A stretch of DNA of 48,602 bases, taken from the NCBI GenBank assembly GCA_017466125.1, contig JAFTUS010000112.1:1-48602 (forward strand). The letters are read 5' to 3'. Of the stretch, positions 31,147 through 39,856 are shown piece after piece (the stretch's first letter is position 1; every line of letters begins with the position of its first letter). Under the pieces are notes generated by a model, which was not told the origin of the DNA, searched no databases, and saw only the letters and a list, made by a program, of their open reading frames with translations. This DNA comes from Lentisphaeria bacterium. GTDB taxonomy: Bacteria > Verrucomicrobiota > Lentisphaeria > Victivallales > Victivallaceae. The translations under genes were made by a program, and so were the position numbers.

Positions 31147-33504
31147 ATGAGATTTGCAAAAATAATTTTGGGCATATTCTGCTGTATCGCCTTTTGCTCC
31201 AACGGCGAAGAGTTGTGGTTGAAATATTTTAACCATATCGATCAGGCCGAAAAACTGTTCTGGAGTGCCGTCTGCGGAGCGAAGAAAGAACAGGCGGTCG
31301 GCAACGCTGAATTATTCCGCCAGGTACACAATCACCTGTACGCCGCCAGAGAAACCGCTGTCGAAATCGAACGGAAAATTCCTGCGAAAACCAAAATGAG
31401 ACAGCATATAAAAGTCTCCGGCGTGACGCAGGATTTGAGAGTTTTTTTTGAAGGTTTGCAAAAACATCCGGTCACGAAATGGAACAGCGTAGAAGTACCG
31501 AAAACAAATTTCAAAGAATTCGGGATCGTTCCCTATCTGGATGAAGCCGGTAATACCCGATACAGAAAAATGTTCAGCAGTCCGCATCTTGCCAAAGTCG
31601 ATTTGAACGAATACCGCGAATGGCTGGTGCTGGTATTGAGATTTCATAAGCGGACGTATGAAATGACCCTGCCGTGTTACGAAAAGATCATAGCCTTGAA
31701 ATGGATCGCCGGGGGCGGTAAAGCAACCAATTCCAACCGGAAATTGAGTTACAGTGAAAAAATGTCAAAATCAAAGGCGCGCAGGATCGTTTCTGTTCAT
31801 AACAGATGCGTCAAAGCTGTGGAAGATTATCTGGAAATCATGGTCAAACTCCGCATCGTTTCAGCCATGCAGTATCAGCAGAACATGCGTTCTGTACGCC
31901 TCAATGAAGAACAGTTGTGGGATAAGTATTTCAACAACATAAACCAGGCGGAAAAAATGTTCTGGGATGCCATCTGCTGTGCCGACAGAGATGAGCGTGT
32001 CGGCGAACCATTTCTGTTCCAGCTGATAGACAACCATCTGTATATTGCCAAAGAAACTGCCGTCGAAATCGAAAGACGTTTTCCCGCAAAATACAAAAAT
32101 AAAAAATTTGCTCATCTTTCACAGGATTTGAGGTTCTTTTTTGAGATCCTGCAAAAGAAAACCGTCACCAAATGGAACAGTGTCACCATCCGTGATACAG
32201 AGATCGAAGACGCTGTGCGGGTTCCGCAAAACAGCAGAGGCGGACTCGAGCAGTACAAAACGTCCATCGTTGATTTTTACAAGTTGAATTACACGGTTCT
32301 TCCCTGCCGATGTATGGTGCGTGTCCCTCTGATGAATAATTGCGTCCCCTGTCCCCGGACGGTTTACAAAGAACATGATAAAGTCCGCCGGAAAACCATT
32401 GAGGCTGTCGGCGACTTTTTGAAATTGATGATAAAACTGCGTATCGTATCTGCTGAAATATACCAGTTGCGCCAGAAGATGCAAGCCGATGCCCCGCCGC
32501 CTCCGCCAAAGAAAATGGCGGAAAAAGTTTTTGCTCCGGTGAAGGAACGGAAGTTATTCAGCAACGTTGCGGACCGGAAAAAAGATCCGCCGTCTCCCCC
32601 GGTAATACAGGTCGTTCCCGATGCTCCGGAGGATGACGATGCGGAGGAGAAAGACGAAGTTGAAGAAATTCCGTATACCCCTGTTCCTCTTGATTTGAAT
32701 AAGATCACGGCTGATGAAAAACGGGGCGTGGTTTTCAGCGAAGACAAAAAGACCTTATTGAAAGTTCCGCAGGAGTTGTCGGGCGTTTATACCGTTCCCG
32801 ACGGCATTACCGCAGTTGCGGCGTGCGCATTTGAAAACTGCATGGAACTGCGGCGGATCGTACTTCCGGAGAGTGTGACCATTCTCGGTGTCGGCTCATT
32901 CAGCGGTTGTACCAATTTGCAGAACGTAACGCTCTCCGGGCGCATCAAAAATATAAGTGCCGCCGCATTTATGGATTGCATCCGGTTGCAGAAGGTGGAG
33001 ATCCCTCATGGGGTCAGGGTCATCGGCATAAATGCTTTCAGCGGCTGTGCAAGTTTGCAGAACGTGAAATTCCCCAAGAGCATTACGGCCGTCAAGCGGG
33101 GTGCTTTCGCCAACTGTGTGAACTTACAGGAGGCTGAATTGCCCGATAAGGTCAGGTTCATTGGCAAAAGGGCGTTTGCCGGATGCGGCAGTTTGAAAGA
33201 ACTCCACATTTCAAAGCAGATAAAAACGTTGGGCGAAAACGCTTTTCACGGAGTTCGCAGAGTCACTTCCGACAGCAAACTGTTCGTCATCGACCGGCGG
33301 GGCGTGCTGATCGATACCGCAAGGGAAAAAATACTGTATGCCCCCACAGATATTTCGGGGCATTACATCGTTCCCGGAAATATCAGATCCATTGATGTTG
33401 GTGTTTTTACCGCCTGTGAAGAGTTGCAGAGCGTCGGACTGCCGCACAGCGTGACAGTCCCCGACAAGACATTCTTTCACAGGACACTGGTTATCAAAAT
33501 CTGA
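31147..33504 (+). CDS. Secreted BspA-type leucine-rich repeat protein with duplicated N-terminal module
   Basis: A 785-residue protein with a Sec signal peptide (about 1-19, MRFAKIILGIFCCIAF). Residues about 21-250 and 254-445 are a tandem duplication: E-LW-KYFN-I-QAEK-FW-A, NHLY-A-ETAVEIER, LSQDLR-FFE and VTKWNSV recur in both. A proline-rich then acidic linker follows (about 450-520, PPPPPKK to EDDDAEEKDEVEE), and then LRR_5-type repeats (about 530-780; F-GC--L--V-LP--V--I-- pattern, as in FSGCTNLQNVTL and FSGCASLQNVKF). Such repeats mediate binding at the cell surface in BspA-like proteins. The duplicated module is unknown to me. No anchor motif is visible at the C-terminus. Confidence 0.85.
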   Translation: MRFAKIILGIFCCIAFCSNGEELWLKYFNHIDQAEKLFWSAVCGAKKEQAVGNAELFRQVHNHLYAARETAVEIERKIPAKTKMRQHIKVSGVTQDLRVFFEGLQKHPVTKWNSVEVPKTNFKEFGIVPYLDEAGNTRYRKMFSSPHLAKVDLNEYREWLVLVLRFHKRTYEMTLPCYEKIIALKWIAGGGKATNSNRKLSYSEKMSKSKARRIVSVHNRCVKAVEDYLEIMVKLRIVSAMQYQQNMRSVRLNEEQLWDKYFNNINQAEKMFWDAICCADRDERVGEPFLFQLIDNHLYIAKETAVEIERRFPAKYKNKKFAHLSQDLRFFFEILQKKTVTKWNSVTIRDTEIEDAVRVPQNSRGGLEQYKTSIVDFYKLNYTVLPCRCMVRVPLMNNCVPCPRTVYKEHDKVRRKTIEAVGDFLKLMIKLRIVSAEIYQLRQKMQADAPPPPPKKMAEKVFAPVKERKLFSNVADRKKDPPSPPVIQVVPDAPEDDDAEEKDEVEEIPYTPVPLDLNKITADEKRGVVFSEDKKTLLKVPQELSGVYTVPDGITAVAACAFENCMELRRIVLPESVTILGVGSFSGCTNLQNVTLSGRIKNISAAAFMDCIRLQKVEIPHGVRVIGINAFSGCASLQNVKFPKSITAVKRGAFANCVNLQEAELPDKVRFIGKRAFAGCGSLKELHISKQIKTLGENAFHGVRRVTSDSKLFVIDRRGVLIDTAREKILYAPTDISGHYIVPGNIRSIDVGVFTACEELQSVGLPHSVTVPDKTFFHRTLVIKI

Positions 33505-33510
33505 ACCGCA

Positions 33511-34707
33511 TCATTTCCGGCGTTTTTCCGTACGCTTTCCGCCGCACCGGATCACGGCAAGAAGTTCGATATTCATACTGCCGGGGAAGAAGTCGAACGG
33601 CAGAAGTTTTTCCACTTTGCAGTTGTTGGCTTCGTACACTTTCAATGCGGGAACGATCTCATCCGCTCCGCAGAAGAGGTGCAGTATGCGGCCCGGTTTC
33701 CGCGAGATCAGATATTCCGTCACTCCCGGCGCACAGCCCTTGCGGGGCGGATCGAGAAGGATGCGCTCCTTTTCACCTCCCGGCGGCGGCAGTTTCCCCC
33801 GCAGCAGTTCCCCGTCGATAAAACCGCAGTCAAATGAGATATTCTTTGACGGGTAATGGAACGTTGCATTGCTCCGTGCCGATTTGATCGACTCTGCGGC
33901 AAGTTCCAGCCCGTAGATTTTCTGAAAATGTTCCGCCAATGCCAGAGACCACAACCCGTATCCGCAGTAGAGGTCGAGCAGACTTTCCGCTCCCTCCGAT
34001 GCGATTTCCTGCCGCAGGATGTTCAGAAAATCCGGCAGAATGGACTCATTGATTTGAGAAAACGAAGTGGGCGAATAGAGGTATTTCTGTCCGTCAAGCT
34101 GAAGAGCCAGATGTTCCGGCCCATACAGTTTTTTGAATGCGACCGCCTTTACGGGACGCTCCGCTTCAAGATAGTAATCCGACCCCTTTTCATCCAGATA
34201 GAGAAAGACACTTTTGACCACAGGATTGCTTCTGACGACCCCGTCGGCAATGAATTTCAGACAGCGCACGATCTCTCCGGACAGACGTTTCACGTTGAAG
34301 ATCACGGCATGTTCCGTGTAAGAACCGCGGATGATACAGTAATTCATCACTTCAGCCGCCGCCCGGTTCCGTGGTTCGGAGAGGAGTTTATACAAATCGA
34401 GGTAGATTTTTCCGTGGCTCTCCGGTTCCAGTTCCGACAGGGCAACATTTTCTTTTCCCGGCGTGCGTCCGAAGTGCAGAAAGAGTTGTCTGCCGCGCAC
34501 GGTCAATCGCCGTTTTCCCGTTGTCCGGTAGTGCCGGGGCAGCGGGGAGGGACAGATTTTCTCCGCTTTCAGCGTAATGCTGCCCTCTTTCAACAGCAGG
34601 GACAAGGCACGTTCTTTGAGTTCAAGTTCATTCGGATAATCCGTTGCAGCAAGCGGTTCCGCCGAAAGGCGGTCGAACCGTTTTGGAAAAAAATCAGCAA
34701 ATCCCAT
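33511..34707 (-). CDS. RNA (uracil-C5)-methyltransferase, TrmA/RlmD family
   Basis: SAM-dependent RNA m5U methyltransferase of the TrmA/RumA group, 398 residues. Visible motifs are YSPTSFSQIN (substrate region), the SAM site LLDLYCGYGLWSLALAEHF, the DPPRKGC motif IV, the catalytic-nucleophile segment HLFCGAD (usually YVSCNP, so the Cys is kept in an altered context), and the late NIELLAVI with the catalytic-base Glu. There is no N-terminal TRAM domain or 4Cys cluster as in RlmD, so the RNA target is unsettled. It starts 1 nt after the murJ stop and is probably co-transcribed with it; convergent with the LRR gene 6 nt away. Confidence 0.85.
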   Translation of the reverse strand: MGFADFFPKRFDRLSAEPLAATDYPNELELKERALSLLLKEGSITLKAEKICPSPLPRHYRTTGKRRLTVRGRQLFLHFGRTPGKENVALSELEPESHGKIYLDLYKLLSEPRNRAAAEVMNYCIIRGSYTEHAVIFNVKRLSGEIVRCLKFIADGVVRSNPVVKSVFLYLDEKGSDYYLEAERPVKAVAFKKLYGPEHLALQLDGQKYLYSPTSFSQINESILPDFLNILRQEIASEGAESLLDLYCGYGLWSLALAEHFQKIYGLELAAESIKSARSNATFHYPSKNISFDCGFIDGELLRGKLPPPGGEKERILLDPPRKGCAPGVTEYLISRKPGRILHLFCGADEIVPALKVYEANNCKVEKLLPFDFFPGSMNIELLAVIRCGGKRTEKRRK

Positions 34708-34708
34708 T

Positions 34709-36289
34709 TTATTTTCCTTTGCGGCGCAGCAGAGTGCGCAATTCGTTTATTTCAGGAGCGCGGCAGAGTCCGTTCCCAATCAGATAAACCCCGGCAAAGA
34801 GCAGGCACAAAACCGCAAAAGCCGGAAATTCACCCACATAACGGAACGAGAGAGACTCCCGCAGTACCGGATAGAGAAGAAACAAGCCCCAGCCCGCCGT
34901 CAGTGCGATGCCTCCGCTGCGCAGCAAAAGTGCGGCAAGCACTTTCCAGTTCAAGGCAATTCCCTGACGGCCGAGAAAGTAGAGCAATATTGCGTTGTTG
35001 AGCAGAGAACTCAACAACGTTGCCAGAGCGATTCCCCCCTGTTTCAGCGGGATCATCAAAAGGAGATTGAGAACGATGTTCACCGCGATCGCCGCCAGAG
35101 AACTGTAAAGCGGCAGTTTCATCTGTTTGCGGGCGTAATACGCGGGCAGAATGACTTTCAGCGTGCAGAAGAGCGGTATTCCCGAACCGTAGAACATCGC
35201 CACTTGTTTTGTCGCTTCAAGATCATCTGCGGTATAGTTTCCGCCGAGGCAGAGTATCGTCAGTGCCGGACGCCAGAAAAACAGCATCCCCGCTGCAATC
35301 GGAATACTGATGAAAAGGACGTGCCGCAAACAGAAAAGCAGACTTTCGCCGATCTCCTGCGTATCTCCGTTGGCGGCGGAACGGGAGACGCCCGCCATAA
35401 GCACACTGCCCAGCGAAATCGCAAAAATGCCGATCGGCAGATCCACGATACGGTCAACGTTGGTCAGTGCCGGGACTGCCTGCGGCCCCAGACTGATTGC
35501 CAGAAAACGGTCCACCATAAAACTGATTTGGAGTGCAATGCCGCCGATCAGCCCCGGTGCGACCAGTTTCCCCAACTCTTTCAGGACTTTCGTGTTGCGG
35601 AACATATCTCTGCTGAATATCGGCAGACGGTCATATTTCCGGAGCAGCAGCAGCATCAGCAGAAGTTGGACTGCTCCGGAAATCAGCACCAGCCAGACCA
35701 GTACCGGCAGAAAGGAGCGTACATCCTGCAAGTGATGCCAATACCCCCACGCCAGGCCGCCGATGAGAAAGATGTTCAGCAGCAAAGCCCCCAGTGCGGG
35801 CAGAACGAACTGTTTGCAGGTATTCAGAACTGCTCCGATCACACCGACCAGACAGATGAAAAAAGCGTAAGGCATCAGAAAAACAAGCAGACCCAGCATG
35901 AGTTGGATGCGTTCCGTATGAAGGAGGGCTATACTGCTTGAAGGGGCGACTTTCAGCAGCAGAGCCGCTCCGCCGGAGAACACAAGTGTAATAAGAGCCA
36001 GCAGACACCCCAGCACGCTGAAAACAACACCGAGATCGCGCCGCATCTGTTCCGTGCCGGACTTGACCTCCGTTTCGGTGATGACGGGAATGAGGGCTGT
36101 TCCCAAAGCCCCTTCGCCCAGCAGACGGCGGAAAAGGTTCGGTATGGCGAATGCAAGAAACCATGCCCCCGCCACGCTGCCGCCGCCAAGCACCCGTGCT
36201 TCCAGCATGACCCGCACCAGACCGAGAATACGGCTGGCAAGCGTTGCAAAGGCAACTCCGAAAGAACTGCGTAATATTCCGATAGACAT
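34709..36289 (-). CDS. murJ: Lipid II flippase MurJ
   Basis: Polytopic membrane protein of the MOP superfamily (MviN) that flips lipid II for peptidoglycan synthesis; about 526 residues and 13-14 helices. Family marks include the N-terminal SIGILRSSFGVAFATLASRILGLVRV, AFAIPNLFRRLLGEGALGTALIPV with the functional arginines, and a PLKQGGIALAT segment. The ATG at 36289 is preferred over the TTG at 36319, because the latter lies at the -10 of a strong promoter. Start context is GAGG at about 13 nt. Followed directly by the RNA methyltransferase gene. Confidence 0.95.
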   Translation of the reverse strand: MSIGILRSSFGVAFATLASRILGLVRVMLEARVLGGGSVAGAWFLAFAIPNLFRRLLGEGALGTALIPVITETEVKSGTEQMRRDLGVVFSVLGCLLALITLVFSGGAALLLKVAPSSSIALLHTERIQLMLGLLVFLMPYAFFICLVGVIGAVLNTCKQFVLPALGALLLNIFLIGGLAWGYWHHLQDVRSFLPVLVWLVLISGAVQLLLMLLLLRKYDRLPIFSRDMFRNTKVLKELGKLVAPGLIGGIALQISFMVDRFLAISLGPQAVPALTNVDRIVDLPIGIFAISLGSVLMAGVSRSAANGDTQEIGESLLFCLRHVLFISIPIAAGMLFFWRPALTILCLGGNYTADDLEATKQVAMFYGSGIPLFCTLKVILPAYYARKQMKLPLYSSLAAIAVNIVLNLLLMIPLKQGGIALATLLSSLLNNAILLYFLGRQGIALNWKVLAALLLRSGGIALTAGWGLFLLYPVLRESLSFRYVGEFPAFAVLCLLFAGVYLIGNGLCRAPEINELRTLLRRKGK

Positions 36290-36319
36290 TTTTATAAAAA
36301 CCTCAATGATATTCTGCAA

Positions 36320-36348
36320 AATATATCCCGTTTCCGCAAATTTGTCAA
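36320..36348 (-). promoter_or_regulatory. Strong murJ promoter
   Basis: Minus strand: TTGACA (36348-36343), a 17-nt spacer and TATATT (36325-36320), placing the transcript start about 24 nt before the murJ ATG. Confidence 0.75.
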
Positions 36349-36387
36349 CCGGAAGAGAACTTTTTTTGAATTTTTACGAAAAAATAC

Positions 36388-36415
36388 TTGCCTTATCATT
36401 TTTTTGCATTATAGT
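36388..36415 (+). promoter_or_regulatory. Promoter of the CAT-anticodon tRNA
   Basis: TTGCCT (36388-36393), a 16-nt spacer and TATAGT (36410-36415), about 20 nt before the tRNA 5' end. Confidence 0.65.
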
Positions 36416-36434
36416 ATAGAAATCACATCTCATT

Positions 36435-36511
36435 GGATCCGTAGCTCAGTCGGTTAGAGCAGGTGACTCATAATCTCCGGGTCCTCGGTTCAAGTCCGGG
36501 CGGATCCACCA
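36435..36511 (+). tRNA. tRNA with CAT anticodon (elongator Met or Ile2)
   Basis: A 77-nt cloverleaf including an encoded CCA: acceptor GGATCCG/CGGATCC, D arm GCTC-AGTCGGTTA-GAGC, anticodon loop CTCATAA, T arm CTCGG-TTCAAGT-CCGGG. The anticodon stem has one T-T mismatch. The CAGG-GACTCATAATC context resembles tRNA-Ile2 (where C34 becomes lysidine) as much as elongator Met, so the amino acid is left open. A run of seven Ts follows directly and probably terminates it. Confidence 0.95.
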
Positions 36512-36590
36512 TTTTTTTGCACTCCCCCCCGAATTCTGCATCACTTGTCTTGAAAATTCCGGGAAATTGATATTTTTTTCTCTATTTCGT

Positions 36591-36619
36591 TTGCAATTAC
36601 CGGTTTGATGTTGTATATT
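36591..36619 (+). promoter_or_regulatory. rex promoter with overlapping palindromes
   Basis: TTGCAA (36591-36596), a 17-nt spacer and TATATT (36614-36619). A perfect 15-nt palindrome ATTAAC-AGA-GTTAAT (36617-36631) overlaps the -10, and TGTTGCAACA (36631-36640) abuts it. These are candidate Rex autoregulatory sites, although neither matches the common Rex consensus exactly. Confidence 0.55.
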
Positions 36620-36660
36620 AACAGAGTTAATGTTGCAACAATTTTGGAGACGATAAAGCG

Positions 36661-37320
36661 ATGAAAGTATTGAATTCGCCCACGATCAGGCGTATGCCTA
36701 CCTATCTGCATAAACTGCAGAGAATGCGCCTTGAGGGAAAAAGCCATGTCTCCTCCACCGAACTCGCCGACTATATGAATATCGAACCGATCGTGGTTCG
36801 CAAAGATATCGCCCTTACCGGGATCTCCGGTCAGAGACGGGTCGGCTACGAAGTCAATGAGTTGATCCGTTATATCAAGCAGTACCTCGGCTGGGAGCAG
36901 GTCATTTCTGCCACGCTTATCGGTGCCGGTGCGCTCGGGACGGCTCTGCTCGGCTATGATGATTTTACCTCATACGGGCTGAATATCGAGTCCGTTTTCG
37001 ACCGCGACCCCATGAAAGTCGGTCACGAGATCCGGGGCCGCGAAGTATATGATATCAGTACATTGGAAAGCCGTCTGCAGTTGGCTCCGCCGCAGATCGC
37101 CATTATCTGCGTGGGGAACTCCGCCGCACAGCAGGTCGCAGACCGGCTTATCAATGTCGGGGTGAAATATATCTGGAATTTTGCCAATGTTTCGCTGAAA
37201 ACTCCGCCGGGGGTCATCGTCCAGAGAGAGGTCATTGCCGGCGGTTTTGCTTTGTTGTCGGTGAAACTGAAAATGTCCCGGTCGGGCGAGGCCGGAATAG
37301 AGCGTGTTCAGGAAGAGTGA
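36661..37320 (+). CDS. rex: Redox-sensing transcriptional repressor Rex
   Basis: NADH/NAD+-sensing repressor of fermentation and hydrogenase genes; 219 residues, the family size. An N-terminal winged helix (about 1-80, with TELADYMNIEPIVVRKDIALTG and GYEV) is followed by a Rossmann domain with GAGALGTALLGY, the FDRDP segment at the end of the second strand, and a C-terminal swapped helix. It lies 75 nt upstream of the hydrogenase genes on the same strand, so it most likely controls them and itself. Confidence 0.95.
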   Translation: MKVLNSPTIRRMPTYLHKLQRMRLEGKSHVSSTELADYMNIEPIVVRKDIALTGISGQRRVGYEVNELIRYIKQYLGWEQVISATLIGAGALGTALLGYDDFTSYGLNIESVFDRDPMKVGHEIRGREVYDISTLESRLQLAPPQIAIICVGNSAAQQVADRLINVGVKYIWNFANVSLKTPPGVIVQREVIAGGFALLSVKLKMSRSGEAGIERVQEE

Positions 37321-37395
37321 ACCGGAATGAACCGGTTTTGTGATAAATAAAAACCAAATTCAACCAAACCAAACAAACATAAGGGGTACAAAAGT

Positions 37396-37911
37396 ATGTG
37401 CTGCAACAAATTGTCGGAAGACGCGGCAAAGAAATTTGCCGAACTCGACGCCTTCATCGACGGTCTTGCAATCGACCGCAACGATGAACGCAGACGTGGC
37501 GTGTTGATCCAGGTGCTTCACCGTTCTCAGCAGATTTTCGGATATCTGCCCTGTGAAGTCATCAGTCATGTGGCAAAACGCCTTTATCTGCCGGAAGCCG
37601 CTGTTTCCGGTGTGGTCAGTTTCTACAACTACTTCTCCACGGAACCCAAGGGCAAATACTGCATCAGCATCTGCCTCGGAACCGCCTGCTACGTGAAGGG
37701 TGCCGAAGGCGTCCTCAACGAAGTGGAACGCGTCCTCGGCATCAAAGCGGATACCGCTCCGACTGCTGACGGCCTCTTTTCCGTTTCCGCCCTCCGCTGC
37801 GTCGGTGCATGCGGTCTGGCTCCGGTGATGATGGTCAACGGCAAAGTCTACGGCAAAGTCACCCCCGCCAAAGCAGTGGAAATCATCAACGAATACAAGA
37901 AACTGGGATGA
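37396..37911 (+). CDS. hydC: FeFe hydrogenase gamma subunit (NuoE-like)
   Basis: Thioredoxin-like [2Fe-2S] subunit of the multimeric NAD(H)-linked FeFe hydrogenase, homologous to NuoE; 171 residues. An N-terminal helical bundle (LIQVLHRSQQIFGYLP, VVSFYNYFSTEPKGKY) precedes the cluster-binding Cys pairs in CLGTACYVKGA and RCVGACGLAP. It is first of three hydrogenase genes, with an AAGGGG ribosome site and a 6-nt gap to the next. It passes electrons between the flavin subunit and the catalytic subunit. Confidence 0.92.
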   Translation: MCCNKLSEDAAKKFAELDAFIDGLAIDRNDERRRGVLIQVLHRSQQIFGYLPCEVISHVAKRLYLPEAAVSGVVSFYNYFSTEPKGKYCISICLGTACYVKGAEGVLNEVERVLGIKADTAPTADGLFSVSALRCVGACGLAPVMMVNGKVYGKVTPAKAVEIINEYKKLG

Positions 37912-37917
37912 GGAAAT

Positions 37918-39849
37918 ATGAATAAGATCACTTCTCAAGATGCCCTGTTCGCCGCATACAATGCCAGTAAGGACAGTGTTGTTCTCCGCAGTGTTGCCGA
38001 ACACGATATCAAATCTGTCAAAAAAGAGATCCTCTGCTGCGGCGGTACCGGATGCCATGCCTCCAACTCCGTCGAACTGATGGATAATCTCCGCGCCGAA
38101 ATCAAAAAGAACGGTCTCGAAAATGATGTCAAAGTCGTCCAGACCGGCTGCTTCGGTTTCTGCGCCCAGGGCCCCATCGTCAAAGTGATGCCCGACAACG
38201 TGTTCTACGTTCAGGTCACTCCCGATGATGCCGCCGAAATCGTCGAAAAACACATCGTCGGCAAAGAACTCGTTCAGCGTCTTCTTTTTGTTGAACCCCT
38301 TCTTCAGGAACGTGTTGCTGACTATGCCAAGATGTCCTTCTACGCCAAACAGATGCGTATTGCTCTGCGCAACTGCGGTCTCATCGACCCCGAACGCATC
38401 GAAGAGTACATCGCTCTCGAAGGCTATCAGGCTCTTGCCAAATGTCTCTTCAAGATGACGCCCGAAGCCGTTGTTCAGGAAGTCCTCAACTCCGGTCTCT
38501 GCGGACGCGGCGGTGCCGGTTTCCCGACCGGTATGAAATGGAAGATCGCCGCCGGTGTCAAGGCTGATGAAAAATATATCGTCTGCAACGCCGACGAAGG
38601 CGACCCCGGTGCCTTTATGGACCGCTCCATCATGGAAGGCGACCCCAACAGCATCATCGAAGCCATGGCGATCGGTGCATACGCCATCGGTGCTTCCAAA
38701 GGTCTGGTCTACATCCGTGCGGAATACCCGCTCGCCGTCAACCGTCTCCAGACTGCCATCAATCAGGCGCGTGAATGTGGTCTGCTCGGCAAAAACATCA
38801 TGGGCAGCGACTTCAGTTTTGATATGGAAATCAAACTCGGCGCAGGTGCATTCGTCTGCGGTGAGGAAACGGCTCTGATCCACTCCATGGAAGGTCAGCG
38901 CGGCGAACCCACCACCAAACCGCCGTTCCCCGCCAACATCGGCGGCGGCTACTGGGGATGCTCCACCAACGTGAACAACGTTGAAACCTATGCCTCCATT
39001 CCCGAAATCATCCGCAAGGGTGCTGCCTGGTACAGCAAGATCGGCAACTGGCAGCCCGAATATGATGAAAACGGCAACTTCAAGCGCACCATCTCCGGCA
39101 ACTCCGGTACCAAGGTGTTCGCTCTTGCCGGTCAGATCAACAACGTCGGTCTGGTCGAAGTTCCCATGGGAACCACCCTGCGTGAAATCATCTACGAAAT
39201 CGGCGGCGGTATCTCCGGCGGTTACGAATTCAAGGCTGTGCAGACCGGCGGTCCCTCCGGCGGCTGTATCACCAAAGAAAACCTCGACACCCCCATCGAT
39301 TACGCCAACCTCGGCCGTATCGGTTCCATGATGGGTTCCGGCGGTATGATCGTGCTTTCCGACAAGGACTGCATGCCCGCCATGGCGAAATTCTACCTCG
39401 AATTCACCAAAGACGAATCCTGCGGCAAATGCACTCCCTGCCGTATCGGTACCCGCCGTATGCTGGAAATGCTTGAGAAGATCTGTGACGGCGAAGGCAC
39501 GGAAGAGATGCTCGATGAACTGGAAAATCTGGCAAAGACCATCACCGATACCGCTCTGTGCGGACTCGGTCAGACGGCTCCCAACCCGATCCTTTCCACG
39601 CTGCGTTACTTCCGCGATGAATACATCGCCCACGTCCGCGACAAAAAATGCCCCGCCGGAACCTGTACCAAACTGTTCCGCCTGACCATTACGGATGACT
39701 GCATCGGCTGTACCAAGTGCCGCCGCAACTGCCCGGTTGACGCCATCGAAGGTGCCGTCCGTCAGAAACACGTCATCAATCAGGATAAGTGCATCAAGTG
39801 CGGTGCCTGTATCGCCGGTTGCCCCAAGAAAGCCATCGTCAAGGAATAA
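37918..39849 (+). CDS. hydB: FeFe hydrogenase beta subunit (NuoF-like, FMN and NAD(H) binding)
   Basis: Flavoprotein subunit, 643 residues. Domains in order: N-terminal [2Fe-2S] thioredoxin-like domain (CCGGTGCHAS and CFGFCAQGP, about 40-85), NuoF core with NAD/FMN glycine loops GRGGAGFPTGMKW and NADEGDPGAFMDR, an SLBB segment, the [4Fe-4S] site SCGKCTPCRIGT near 503, and a C-terminal 2x[4Fe-4S] ferredoxin (CIGCTKCRRNCPVDAI and CIKCGACIAGCPKKAI). The fused ferredoxin is characteristic of electron-bifurcating HydABC enzymes, which couple NADH and ferredoxin oxidation to H2 formation. It lies between hydC and hydA with 6- and 7-nt gaps. Confidence 0.95.
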   Translation: MNKITSQDALFAAYNASKDSVVLRSVAEHDIKSVKKEILCCGGTGCHASNSVELMDNLRAEIKKNGLENDVKVVQTGCFGFCAQGPIVKVMPDNVFYVQVTPDDAAEIVEKHIVGKELVQRLLFVEPLLQERVADYAKMSFYAKQMRIALRNCGLIDPERIEEYIALEGYQALAKCLFKMTPEAVVQEVLNSGLCGRGGAGFPTGMKWKIAAGVKADEKYIVCNADEGDPGAFMDRSIMEGDPNSIIEAMAIGAYAIGASKGLVYIRAEYPLAVNRLQTAINQARECGLLGKNIMGSDFSFDMEIKLGAGAFVCGEETALIHSMEGQRGEPTTKPPFPANIGGGYWGCSTNVNNVETYASIPEIIRKGAAWYSKIGNWQPEYDENGNFKRTISGNSGTKVFALAGQINNVGLVEVPMGTTLREIIYEIGGGISGGYEFKAVQTGGPSGGCITKENLDTPIDYANLGRIGSMMGSGGMIVLSDKDCMPAMAKFYLEFTKDESCGKCTPCRIGTRRMLEMLEKICDGEGTEEMLDELENLAKTITDTALCGLGQTAPNPILSTLRYFRDEYIAHVRDKKCPAGTCTKLFRLTITDDCIGCTKCRRNCPVDAIEGAVRQKHVINQDKCIKCGACIAGCPKKAIVKE

Positions 39850-39856
39850 GTGAATC

